Source: Paenibacillus_Z sp042653205 (lineage in GTDB: Bacteria > Bacillota > Bacilli > Paenibacillales > Paenibacillaceae). From it: a stretch of DNA of 64,000 bases. Below are positions 50,938 through 58,422 of the stretch, one piece after another. The stretch covers positions 124,001 to 188,000 of the forward strand of contig NZ_JBHSHY010000001.1 of the NCBI RefSeq assembly GCF_042653205.1, written 5' to 3'. The position numbers and the translations under genes were made by a program. The first letter of the stretch is position 1. Each line of letters opens with the position of its first letter. Below the pieces are notes generated by a model. It saw only the letters and a program-made list of their open reading frames with translations. It was not told the DNA's origin and made no database searches.

Positions 50938-51029
50938 TGTTAATTAGTTAACAGAAGTCAACGTTCTACCGATTGCGATAGCGAATCTTCTCTCTATAAT
51001 GTAAATCAATACATGTTAATTAATCAACC
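50938..51029. promoter_or_regulatory. Promoter and two operator-like palindromes between tetR and the DsbA-like gene
   Basis: A rightward promoter TTGCGA (50973-50978), 16 bases, TATAAT (50995-51000) is flanked by TGTTAATTAGTTAACA (50938-50953, perfect arms) and TGTTAATTAATCAACC (51014-51029). AATCAAC..GTTGATT (51022-51039) is an overlapping inverted repeat. The two related sites are likely bound by the TetR protein encoded to the left. Confidence 0.65.
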
Positions 51030-51101
51030 AACGTTGATTATTGGTGCGCGTGACATGTAGATGACGAACGAAACCATGAAGGGAAGAGAGGCGAAGGTAC
51101 G

Positions 51102-51824
51102 ATGAGAATAGATGTCTGGTCCGATGTTATGTGTCCGCTGTGTTATATTGGCAAAACCAATTTGGATACCGCCATTGAGCGGTTCCAACACAAAGGTAAG
51201 GTGGAAGTCGTTTATAGGCCATTCCAGCTGTTCCCGAACGCACCAAGCGGCAGCGGTAAAAATTATTACGCGTGGACAGCCGAGATCCATGGCGGAGGCA
51301 TGACCGCCGATTATGTAAGGGAAGCAAATAAGGCGGTCATTGAATTGGCCGAGGCTGTAGGTCTTGCCTATCGACTCGATACTTTAATTCCATCCAACAC
51401 GACCGATGCCCTTCGCGTTGCCTTATACGCGCAAGAACAGGGCAGTGCGGGGGTATGGATGGCACGGGTGTATAAAGCGTATTTTACCGATTCGTTGAAC
51501 ATCGGTGACCAGCGCACCTTGGCCAAGCTTTCGGAAGAGAGCGGTCTGGATGGACAAGCCGTTCTTCATATCCTGTCCGGCGATCGCTACAAAGATGCAG
51601 TCAAACAAGAGCGGCAAAACGGGGCCAAGCTTGGAATTACGGGCACGCCGTTCTATGTGTTCAACGACAAGTATGCCGTATCGGGAGTCCGATCAAGCCA
51701 AGCCTTCCTTGAGATTCTTGAACGCGTGTGGAGAGAAGATCATTCCCTCCAGATGCTTGAGGCTGATTCGCAAGACGAGGTGCAGAGCGGGTTGTGCGGG
51801 GAAAAGGGTTGCGCCTTAGAATGA
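51102..51824 (+). CDS. DsbA-family oxidoreductase, FrnE-like
   Basis: A 240-residue thioredoxin-fold protein with an inserted helical domain. The active-site motif is C11-P-L-C14 in WSDVMCPLCYIGK; the cis-Pro loop is GITGTPFYVFNDKYAVSGVRS. A second cysteine pair (LCGEKGC) ends the protein, as in other FrnE-like enzymes. FrnE relatives act in the cytoplasm, with disulfide isomerase activity or a role in oxidative stress and polyketide tailoring. The OYE-family reductase follows 72 bp later, and the TetR gene diverges, so the three probably respond together to an electrophile or oxidant. Confidence 0.9.
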   Translation: MRIDVWSDVMCPLCYIGKTNLDTAIERFQHKGKVEVVYRPFQLFPNAPSGSGKNYYAWTAEIHGGGMTADYVREANKAVIELAEAVGLAYRLDTLIPSNTTDALRVALYAQEQGSAGVWMARVYKAYFTDSLNIGDQRTLAKLSEESGLDGQAVLHILSGDRYKDAVKQERQNGAKLGITGTPFYVFNDKYAVSGVRSSQAFLEILERVWREDHSLQMLEADSQDEVQSGLCGEKGCALE

Positions 51825-51896
51825 ACATCATTGACTGGCGACGAGCGCATCTGCGGGCATGGAACACCAAAATCAAATTTAGGAGCTGAACCAAAA

Positions 51897-53033
51897 ATGT
51901 TGAACTCCACCATGAATTCGAACTATAAATCGCTATTCGAGCCCTTCACGTTTCCATCGGGCGTTCAGGTGAAGAATCGGATGCTGATGGCCCCGATGAC
52001 CAACTCGTCCTCGCTCGAGAACGGAGAAGTATCGGAACAAGAATTGCTGTACTATCGCGAGCGCTCAGGCGGTGTTGGCGCGGTAATTACCGCGAGCAGC
52101 CACGTGTCGCCGGAAGGAAAAGCGTTTGTCAACGAAATCGGTGCGGACCGCGATGACTTAATTCCTTCGCTTAAGAAACTGGCGGATACGATTCACGCGC
52201 AAGGGTCAAAAGCCATCTTGCAGTTATTCCACGCGGGCAGAATGACTTCGGCCGAGCTGATTGGCGGCAAGCAACCGGTAAGCGCCAGCGGCGTAGCCGC
52301 AGAACGGGAGGGGGCGGTAATACCGAGAGAACTGACGGAGGAAGAGATACTCGCTACGATCAAGGCCTTTGGGGAAGCGGCCCGCAGAGCCATCGAAGCC
52401 GGGTTTGACGGCGTGGAAATTCATGGTGCCAATACGTTTTTGATTCAGCAATTCTTTTCCCCGCATTCCAATCGCCGGACAGACCGTTGGGGAGGTACGC
52501 TCGACAACAGAATGGCATTTTCGCTTGCCGTAATCGATTCCGTGAATCAAGCAGTCGCCAAACACGCGGTGGTGCCATTCATGGTCGGATACCGGTTATC
52601 GCCCGAGGAGAAGCATGATCCGGGCATCACGATGGAAGACACGCTTAAGCTGGCAGATCGGTTGTCCGAACAGAAGCTCGACTATCTACATCTTTCCGTG
52701 AGGGGCTTTTGGGACGGATCGATACGCGATACGGCGGATACGACATCCCGGGTCGTGCTCGTACATGAGCGAGTAGGCGCTCGCATACCGGTCATCGGGG
52801 TTGGCGGCCTTTCCTCGCCGGATGACGTGAGGACGGCGTTGGATTCGGGCGTTCCCTTGCTGAGTTTGGGGCATGCGATGATCATGGAACCGAAGTGGGT
52901 GGAAAAGGTACGGAACGGTCACGAAAGCGACATCCGTACGACGCTTCCGAGAACGGCTCAACACGAGCTGGTATTGCCGGACCCGCTATGGGACATGCTC
53001 GTGAACACGCCGGGATGGTTTCCGGTCGTATGA
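51897..53033 (+). CDS. NADH:flavin oxidoreductase, old yellow enzyme family
   Basis: A 378-residue FMN-dependent ene-reductase, close in outline to B. subtilis YqiG. It has FEPFTFPSGVQVKNRMLMAPMTNSSS, the substrate His/Asn in VEIHGANTFLIQQFFSPHSNRRTDRWGG, and the FMN phosphate region IPVIGVGGLSSPDDVRTALDSG. AGGAG is 11 bases before ATG 51897; a longer open frame upstream overlaps the end of the DsbA-like gene and lacks a site. Probable role: reduction of activated double bonds in electrophiles or quinones. It completes the TetR-controlled pair. Confidence 0.92.
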   Translation: MLNSTMNSNYKSLFEPFTFPSGVQVKNRMLMAPMTNSSSLENGEVSEQELLYYRERSGGVGAVITASSHVSPEGKAFVNEIGADRDDLIPSLKKLADTIHAQGSKAILQLFHAGRMTSAELIGGKQPVSASGVAAEREGAVIPRELTEEEILATIKAFGEAARRAIEAGFDGVEIHGANTFLIQQFFSPHSNRRTDRWGGTLDNRMAFSLAVIDSVNQAVAKHAVVPFMVGYRLSPEEKHDPGITMEDTLKLADRLSEQKLDYLHLSVRGFWDGSIRDTADTTSRVVLVHERVGARIPVIGVGGLSSPDDVRTALDSGVPLLSLGHAMIMEPKWVEKVRNGHESDIRTTLPRTAQHELVLPDPLWDMLVNTPGWFPVV

Positions 53034-53048
53034 TGAATCCGCCCGGTA

Positions 53049-53104
53049 TCTTGATTTCATCTTGATTCGGTCTTCATTTCTTCATGATCGCGCCTCCTTA
53101 TACT
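53049..53104 (+). promoter_or_regulatory. Activator-dependent promoter with 11-bp repeats
   Basis: Four consecutive 11-bp units start TCTTGATTTCA, TCTTGATTCGG, TCTTCATTTCT and TCATGATCGCG (53049-53092), one per helical turn, and end just before TATACT (53099-53104). There is no normal -35. This pattern is typical of OmpR-family response-regulator targets. The gene it drove is now deleted. Confidence 0.6.
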
Positions 53105-53135
53105 ACTCGACATAACGAAGTTCCAAATACGGAGG

Positions 53136-53377
53136 ATGAAGCGGATTGAAATAATATTTGGGATCGTTTTTACCGTAGCGATGCTTCGAGCCAGCGCTCA
53201 GAAGGCAGCGGACTTGGATTAGCAATAACCAAAAACATCTTAGAGTTACATGAAGCTGAATGCGGCGTGACGAATACGTCTCATGGTGTCGCCTTCTACT
53301 CTTGGCTACCTAAATACAACGTCGAGGTAGCCGATAAGTTTGGGAATTCGGTTGTATACCGTCCATTTTCGCGATAA
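53136..53377 (+). pseudogene. Scar of a two-component operon: regulator start fused to histidine kinase end
   Basis: GGAGG is followed by ATG AAG CGG ATT (MKRI, the usual start of response regulators); after a frame change the codons from 53150 to 53377 read NNIWDRFYRSDASSQRSEG, SGLGLAITKNILELHEAEC and GVTNTSHGVAFYSWLPKYN up to TAA. These are the F and G2 boxes and the end of a sensor kinase ATPase domain. The whole regulator and most of the kinase are gone, leaving promoter, four codons and about 75 codons of kinase. Confidence 0.75.
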
Positions 53378-53593
53378 ATGGGTCTTTTTCGCCAGGAACG
53401 TGATATGATGAATGGAATAGACGCGATGGCCGCCGCGAAGCTGGCGGCCGAATTCGGGCGCGTACGTTCCGCGCGTTGTCACACCTCTGCGAGGTTCGCG
53501 AATACGGTAATGCAGGGGCGTGCATCCGGCGGTCAGCAGCCGGACCGAATAAGCTTGTTCGCCATTTCAATGACCTGTCCGAGGAGAACGATC

Positions 53594-53782
53594 GTGAAGA
53601 TGAGAGACATACGGGAGTACATTTCGATTAACTTGATCATTTTTATGTTTTGGGTGTTTTTGGTCGTCAAGGACGGCGTCATCTCGCCGCTCGAAGGCGC
53701 GCTGCTGTTCGATCTTGCGCTCGTCTATCTGATGCGCGAGCCGATCAAACGATTGCTCGACGCGATGTTTCGCGCCCGATGA
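53594..53782 (+). CDS. Small membrane protein
   Basis: A 62-residue product beginning MKMRDIREYISINLIIFMFWVFLVV, with a second hydrophobic stretch (LEGALLFDLALVYLM) and a basic end. GAGGAG lies 7 bases before GTG 53594; ATG 53600 is the alternative. The frame is open further upstream, but that part has no ribosome site and odd composition. A strong terminator follows. Family unknown. Confidence 0.6.
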   Translation: MKMRDIREYISINLIIFMFWVFLVVKDGVISPLEGALLFDLALVYLMREPIKRLLDAMFRAR

Positions 53783-53808
53783 CGGCCGAACCCCGCGTCA
53801 CCCAGAGA

Positions 53809-53843
53809 AAAGCCGGGACCGTGATGGCGGTCCCGGCTTTTTC
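53809..53843 (+). terminator. Intrinsic terminator after the small membrane protein
   Basis: AAGCCGGGACCG pairs with CGGTCCCGGCTT around six bases, then TTTTTC. Confidence 0.92.
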
Positions 53844-53960
53844 AGGTTATCCCAGGCTTCGAATCATTAGGCGGGCGGCGCGTGCCCGTTTTTTCAATGC
53901 CCGCCGCCGGTCTTAACGTCATGCCCGCCGCAAGAGGGGGGCCAAAAGCATCCCGTTCGT

Positions 53961-53980
53961 GGTATAGTTCTTATAAGAAC
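53961..53980 (+). promoter_or_regulatory. Probable promoter and operator of the DedA gene
   Basis: TGGTATAGT fits an extended -10 element and runs directly into the perfect 14-bp palindrome GTTCTTATAAGAAC (53967-53980). A repressor bound there would block the promoter. The rest of the gap 53844-54102 holds no gene. Confidence 0.5.
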
Positions 53981-54102
53981 ATTTGTGATCGTATAGCAAC
54001 CGAAGAGACAGGAACGCACGAGGGGTAATCGTGAGCGCGGAAATCGATGAGGATCCGGGACGACGAGGCAGCATCCGCCCGGTCAGGAAAGAGGCAGGTT
54101 GA

Positions 54103-54723
54103 ATGGACTTCGATATGATGGCAGGGCTGATTCAGCACCTGGGCTACGCGGCGTTGTTTTTCGTATTATGTCTGGGCCTGATCAGCATTCCGGTACCCAA
54201 CGAAGTGATCGTCATGACGGCCGGCGCGGTGTCGGCGGGCGGCTCTTTGCTCCCGCTGCCGGCATTTCTATGCACGTACCTCGGCGTACTGTCCGGGCTG
54301 ACCTTCGGCTACACGATGGGGCGCCGGTACGGCAGGCCGCTGGTGCGGCGGTTTCAACACAAGGAGCGCCTCGGCAAAGCCTTGGGCTTCGCCGAGGTCC
54401 TGCTCTCCCGGTACGGGAAGTTCGCGCTCGTCGCCAGCTACTTTTTTCCGATCGTCCGGCACGTGATGCCGTATTTGGCGGGCATGAACCAATTGAGTTT
54501 CAAGCTGTTCGCGGTTTTCTCGTATGCGACGGGCTTGATGTGGACGCTGCTGTATTTCCTGCTTGGGCGGCTCATGGGCAATCAAGTCCAGGAAACGGGC
54601 TACGCGATCTATTATTACGGGATGGGTGCGCTGGCGGTGGTCGTCGTCGGCGCGGCTGCGCTGGCCGTCGTCAAGTGGCTGTCCCGCGCGCGAAGCCACC
54701 GAGACCGCACGGTCGGGCGTTAG
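54103..54723 (+). CDS. DedA family membrane protein
   Basis: A 206-residue protein of the DedA/SNARE-associated family, now known to include flippases that recycle lipid carriers such as undecaprenyl phosphate, and other members needed for membrane homeostasis. The family signatures are visible: IPVPNEVIVMTAGAVSAGG, the Gly-Arg segment GYTMGRRYGRPLVRRF, and the conserved FFPIVRHVMPYLAGMNQLSF. About five membrane segments. The specific lipid cannot be assigned. CAGGTTG precedes the ATG, a modest ribosome site. Confidence 0.88.
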   Translation: MDFDMMAGLIQHLGYAALFFVLCLGLISIPVPNEVIVMTAGAVSAGGSLLPLPAFLCTYLGVLSGLTFGYTMGRRYGRPLVRRFQHKERLGKALGFAEVLLSRYGKFALVASYFFPIVRHVMPYLAGMNQLSFKLFAVFSYATGLMWTLLYFLLGRLMGNQVQETGYAIYYYGMGALAVVVVGAAALAVVKWLSRARSHRDRTVGR

Positions 54724-54789
54724 CGAAGACTGCCCGGGACGCCTATAAGCCCAGCTCAGACAAGCCGGGCTGACCACGATTAAGCAGAA

Positions 54790-54823
54790 CGAAGAGCTCC
54801 CGCAGACATACGGGAGCTCTTCG
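54790..54823. terminator. Hairpin between converging dedA and catalase genes
   Basis: CGAAGAGCTCCCG pairs perfectly with CGGGAGCTCTTCG around eight bases. The U-tracts are short on both strands, so it is a probable rather than certain terminator. Confidence 0.65.
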
Positions 54824-54873
54824 CGCGTTCGGGCATGATCCGCCAAGCAGGGCGGCCGGCTCCGCAGCACGGC

Positions 54874-56469
54874 TCAGTAAGGCTCGGCGTCGCGCCCCTT
54901 GCGCACGGCGTCGTCCGGCGCTTGAGCGCCGGCGCGGTTGCCGAGATTCGTCTGGCTGGCGCCGCCTCCGCAGGCCTTCGCCAAGCCTTCCCGCAGACGG
55001 CGGCCGTATTCGTCGTCCGCCGCTTCGGCGAGCGCGATCATCCGGTCCCGGATGCGCGAATCGCAGCGGGAGAGGTCTCCGATCAGATTGGACAGCAGCT
55101 CGTCCTTCTCCCACGGCTCGAAGCCCCGGAACGTTTCGCCGGCTTGCTTTGTGTTGTCGCTGCGGTCGATGGATTGACGCACCAGATTGCCCTGGACGTA
55201 AGGCGTATGCTCCTTGCCGGCCTGTTCGGCTTCGGCGAGGCCGCCGAGCAGCGACGGCTCGTAATTGACGTGCGGGTTTTGGCCCGGCGCGAGATCGACC
55301 CGGAGCTGCATCATGCCGCCGCGCTGGTTCGTCGCCACCTGCTTCCGGGGCGCATTCACCGGCAGCTGCAAATAATTGGCGCCAACGCGGTGGCGCTGCG
55401 TGTCCGAGTAGGAGAAGGTGCGGCCCTGCAGCATCTTGTCGTCGGAGAAGTCGAGCCCGTCGACGAGCACGCCGACGCCGAACGCGGCCTGCTCCACTTC
55501 CGTGAAGTAATCCGCGGGATTGCGGTTCAAGGTCATCTTGCCGACGGGGAGCCAGGGAAAGCGGTCGTTCGGCCACAGCTTCGTGTCGTCGAGCGGATCG
55601 AAGTCCAGCTCGGGATGCTCGCCGTCGGGCATGAGCTGCACGAGCAGCTCCCACTCCGGATAGTCGCCGCGTTCGATCGCTTGATACAGATCCTGCGTCG
55701 CATGGTTGAAGTTCGTCGCCTGAATCTCGTTCGCTTCCTGCTGGGTCAGGTTCTTGATGCCCTGCTTCGGCTCCCAATGATACTTCACCAGCACCGCTTC
55801 GCCGGCCTGGTTGACCCACCGGTACGTATTGACGCCGGAGCCCTGCATCATGCGGTAATTGGCCGGAATGCCCCACGGCGAGTAGACGAGCGTCACCATA
55901 TGGAACGTCTCTGGTGAGCTGGCGCAGAAATCGAAGAACCGCTCGGCGTCCTGCACGTTGGTCACGGGGTCCGGCTTGAACGCGTGGATCATGTCGGGGA
56001 ACTTGATCGCGTCGCGGATGAAGAAGATTTTCAGGTTGTTGCCGACGAGGTCCCAATTGCCGTCTTCGGTATAGAACTTGACCGCGAAGCCGCGCGGGTC
56101 GCGAAGCGTCTCCGGCGAATGGGTGCCGTGCACGACCGTGGAGAACCGGACGAACACCGGCGTCTGCTTGCCCTTCTCTTGAAATAGCTTGGCGCGCGTA
56201 TACGCGCTCGCCGGTTCGCCGCCGACGGTGCCGTACGCTTCGAAGACGCCGTGCGCGCCGGCGCCGCGGGCATGCACGACGCGTTCCGGGACGCGCTCCC
56301 GGTCGAAATGGCTCAGTTTCTCGATGAAATCGTAATTTTCCAGCGTCGCCGGCCCGCGGTTGCCGACGGTCCGGATATGCTGATTGTTCGTGATGGGATG
56401 CCCCTGCCGGTTGGTCAATTCGTTGCTTGCGTTATGCCCGTCCGGGCGGCGCGTAGAATCTGAGGTCAC
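54874..56469 (-). CDS. katA: Haem catalase
   Basis: A 531-residue clade-typical monofunctional catalase that converts hydrogen peroxide to water and oxygen. The distal His is in VPERVVHARGAGAHG, the distal Asn in DLVGNNLKIFFIRD, and the proximal haem Tyr in LQGRTFSYSDTQRHRVG. GTG 56469 has AAAGGAG 11 bases upstream and gives an N-terminus TSDSTRRPDGHNASNE; the frame is open further upstream, but without a site. A TetR-type gene diverges from it, with a palindrome between. The B. subtilis name katA is used for the family, not as proof of orthology. Confidence 0.94.
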   Translation of the reverse strand: MTSDSTRRPDGHNASNELTNRQGHPITNNQHIRTVGNRGPATLENYDFIEKLSHFDRERVPERVVHARGAGAHGVFEAYGTVGGEPASAYTRAKLFQEKGKQTPVFVRFSTVVHGTHSPETLRDPRGFAVKFYTEDGNWDLVGNNLKIFFIRDAIKFPDMIHAFKPDPVTNVQDAERFFDFCASSPETFHMVTLVYSPWGIPANYRMMQGSGVNTYRWVNQAGEAVLVKYHWEPKQGIKNLTQQEANEIQATNFNHATQDLYQAIERGDYPEWELLVQLMPDGEHPELDFDPLDDTKLWPNDRFPWLPVGKMTLNRNPADYFTEVEQAAFGVGVLVDGLDFSDDKMLQGRTFSYSDTQRHRVGANYLQLPVNAPRKQVATNQRGGMMQLRVDLAPGQNPHVNYEPSLLGGLAEAEQAGKEHTPYVQGNLVRQSIDRSDNTKQAGETFRGFEPWEKDELLSNLIGDLSRCDSRIRDRMIALAEAADDEYGRRLREGLAKACGGGASQTNLGNRAGAQAPDDAVRKGRDAEPY

Positions 56470-56606
56470 GGTTGTCGCGGCTCCTTTGCGTAAGAGAGAA
56501 TGGGCTTTTTTGCCGCTTATAGTATTGATTAACAGGCGGAAATTATGCGCCGGGCCGCAGTCGGCCGCGCGGAGAAGGGATGCGGGATTCCGCAACTGAT
56601 GACAAG

Positions 56607-56651
56607 TAACAAAATCGCGATATTGTTATCAGACTTGCGGTCTGTTATAGT
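56607..56651. promoter_or_regulatory. 22-bp palindrome overlapping the tetR promoter
   Basis: TAACAAAATCGCGATATTGTTA (56607-56628 start to end) is palindromic except at one position pair. Its right end TTGTTA (56623-56628) is the -35 of a promoter with TATAGT at 56646-56651, spacer 17, reading into the tetR gene. This fits self-repression and perhaps control of katA. No PerR box was recognised. Confidence 0.65.
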
Positions 56652-56681
56652 TAACCCAACGACAGGAAGGAGGACGAGCGG

Positions 56682-57287
56682 ATGACGAACGATCTGCCAT
56701 TGAGCAAGGAACAAATTCTCGATACCGCGGAACAAGTGCTTAAGCGCTTCGGACCGGATAAAACGTCCGTCGTGGACGTCGCGCGGGCGCTTCAAGTGAG
56801 CCACGGCACGCTGTACCGCCATTTCGCGAGCAAAGCCGCGCTGCGCGAAGCGGTGACGGAGCGCTGGCTGCGCCGGATCATCGCCGAACCGCTGGCCGCG
56901 CTCGCGGAACTTCCCGGCGTAAGCGCGGCCGAGCGGCTTCGGCAGTGGGTGGCAGCGCTCATCGCCGCCAAGCGGACGTACGCGGCGGACGATCCCGAGC
57001 TGTTCAAAATGTACGCGGACGTCACGCTGGAAACGGGGGACATGATCGATACGCACATCTGCGGCTTGATCGGGCAGATGGCGTCCATCATCGCGGCGGG
57101 CGTCGCATCCGGCGAGCTGAAGCCCGTCGATCCGGAGGACACCGCCCGCGCGATCTTCATCGCCACGTCGAAGTTTCACCATCCGTCCCACGCGCGGGAG
57201 TGGCAAGCGGAGCGCGCCGACCGGGAGTTCGACATCGTCTGGCGCCTGCTCCTGCAAGGCATCGTGCCGGACGTTCGCCAAGCTTGA
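56682..57287 (+). CDS. TetR/AcrR family regulator
   Basis: A 201-residue regulator with the HTH region KTSVVDVARALQVSHGTLYRHFASKAALREAVTERW (residues 28-62) and a helical C-terminal domain ending in WRLLLQGIVPDVRQA. AAGGAGG precedes the ATG. It diverges from the catalase gene and lies 300 bases before the SDR gene, which has its own strong promoter. Its ligand is unknown. Confidence 0.9.
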   Translation: MTNDLPLSKEQILDTAEQVLKRFGPDKTSVVDVARALQVSHGTLYRHFASKAALREAVTERWLRRIIAEPLAALAELPGVSAAERLRQWVAALIAAKRTYAADDPELFKMYADVTLETGDMIDTHICGLIGQMASIIAAGVASGELKPVDPEDTARAIFIATSKFHHPSHAREWQAERADREFDIVWRLLLQGIVPDVRQA

Positions 57288-57368
57288 CGCGGCAGCGCCG
57301 GGGCAGGCCGACCGCAGCAGCCAGCCAGCAAGAGGGAAGCAGGCGCATGGCCGCGAGCCGCTTTCGAT

Positions 57369-57406
57369 AACCCTTCGATCATCGAATCGAAGGGTTGTTT
57401 GCTTTT
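57369..57406 (+). terminator. Intrinsic terminator of the tetR gene
   Basis: AACCCTTCGAT pairs with ATCGAAGGGTT around six bases, followed by GTTTGCTTTTT. Confidence 0.85.
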
Positions 57407-57465
57407 TGCGCTAGCTTCGCGAATTGGAGACGAATTGTTTAATGACAAAATTGATAATCCGTCAC

Positions 57466-57494
57466 TTGATATTTGTTTGTGGCTGGTCTATAAT
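57466..57494 (+). promoter_or_regulatory. Strong sigma-A promoter of the SDR gene
   Basis: TTGATA (57466-57471), a 17-base spacer and a perfect TATAAT (57489-57494) in an AT-rich stretch, about 100 bases before the SDR start. Confidence 0.8.
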
Positions 57495-57591
57495 CAAACC
57501 ATCCAAGCGAGGACATGTGAATCAACCGTTTTCCGTTCGTTTCGAACGCAGGCGTTATCAAGCCCACATGCTATTCAAGGAGGAATCATTC

Positions 57592-58335
57592 ATGAGCCGT
57601 ACATTGGAAGGCAAAGTCGCGTTGGTCACCGGAGCGTCGCGGGGGCTTGGGAAAGACATCGCCGAGCTGCTCGCGCGGCATGGCGCCAAGGTCGTCGTCA
57701 ATTACGCCAGCAGCCCGGAGAGAGCGGAGCAGGTCGTGGCCGCGATTAAGGCGAACGGCGGGGAGGCGCTGGCAGTCCGGGCGGACGTCAGCCAAGTGTC
57801 CGAGATCGAGCGGTTGTTCCGCGAAACGCTGGACGCCTTCGGCCGCATTGACATCCTGATCAACAACGCCGGCATTATGATCACGAAGCCGCTCGCGGAC
57901 ATTACGGAAGACGACTACGACCGGCAATTCGCGATCAATACGAAAGGCACGTTCTTCGCGATCCAGCAGGCGGCCAAGCATATGGGCAGCGGCGGGCGGA
58001 TCATCAACTTCTCGACCTCGGTCACCGGTCAAATGTTCCCGACTTACAGCGCGTATACGGGCTCCAAAGGCGCCGTCGAGCAGTTCGGCCGCCAGCTGGC
58101 CAAAGAGCTGGGCCCGAAAGGTATCTCGATCAATACCGTGGCGCCGGGACCGATCAATACGGAGCTATTCAAGGCCGGGAAGACGCCGGAGCAAATCGCG
58201 AGCGTCGGCAATAGCAACTCCTTCGGCCGGCTCGCCGAGACCGAGGATATATCCAAGGTCGTGCTGTTCCTGGCCGGCCCGGATTCCGGCTGGGTGACGG
58301 GCCAGACGATCCGCGTTAACGGCGGCTTCATCTGA
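57592..58335 (+). CDS. Short-chain dehydrogenase/reductase
   Basis: A 247-residue classical SDR. The cofactor motif is LVTGASRGLGKDIAELLA, NNAG is in ILINNAGIM, the catalytic Ser is in NFSTSVTG and Tyr/Lys in YSAYTGSKGAVEQF. The end VTGQTIRVNGGFI is typical of the family, which includes 3-oxoacyl-ACP reductase-like and glucose dehydrogenase-like enzymes. RADVSQVSEI after the second strand suggests NADP preference. AAGGAGG lies 7 bases before ATG 57592. Substrate unknown. Confidence 0.92.
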   Translation: MSRTLEGKVALVTGASRGLGKDIAELLARHGAKVVVNYASSPERAEQVVAAIKANGGEALAVRADVSQVSEIERLFRETLDAFGRIDILINNAGIMITKPLADITEDDYDRQFAINTKGTFFAIQQAAKHMGSGGRIINFSTSVTGQMFPTYSAYTGSKGAVEQFGRQLAKELGPKGISINTVAPGPINTELFKAGKTPEQIASVGNSNSFGRLAETEDISKVVLFLAGPDSGWVTGQTIRVNGGFI

Positions 58336-58381
58336 TTCCGTGCAAGCGATCTAGTCCGCGATATGAATGGTATCAAAAATC

Positions 58382-58416
58382 AACCAGCAGCCGAATTCTC
58401 GGCTGCTGGTTTTGTT
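58382..58416. terminator. Intrinsic terminator between SDR and the converging transporter
   Basis: AACCAGCAGCCGA pairs perfectly with TCGGCTGCTGGTT around four bases and is followed by TTGTT. It can act on both strands. Confidence 0.88.
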
Positions 58417-58422
58417 ATCCCG

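Noticed and set aside
53136..53222. 28-residue peptide MKRIEIIFGIVFTVAML... as a real small membrane protein
   Set aside because: The hydrophobic stretch is the out-of-frame reading of the kinase F box (NNIWDRFYR). The deletion-scar reading explains both halves.
53378..53593. Upstream extension of the small membrane protein frame
   Set aside because: No ribosome site, Cys/Arg-rich composition unlike a membrane protein, and a good GAGGAG site exists at 53581.
53976..53990. LexA box (GAACATTTGTGATC) near the dedA promoter
   Set aside because: Only the left half-site fits; the right half lacks GTTC.
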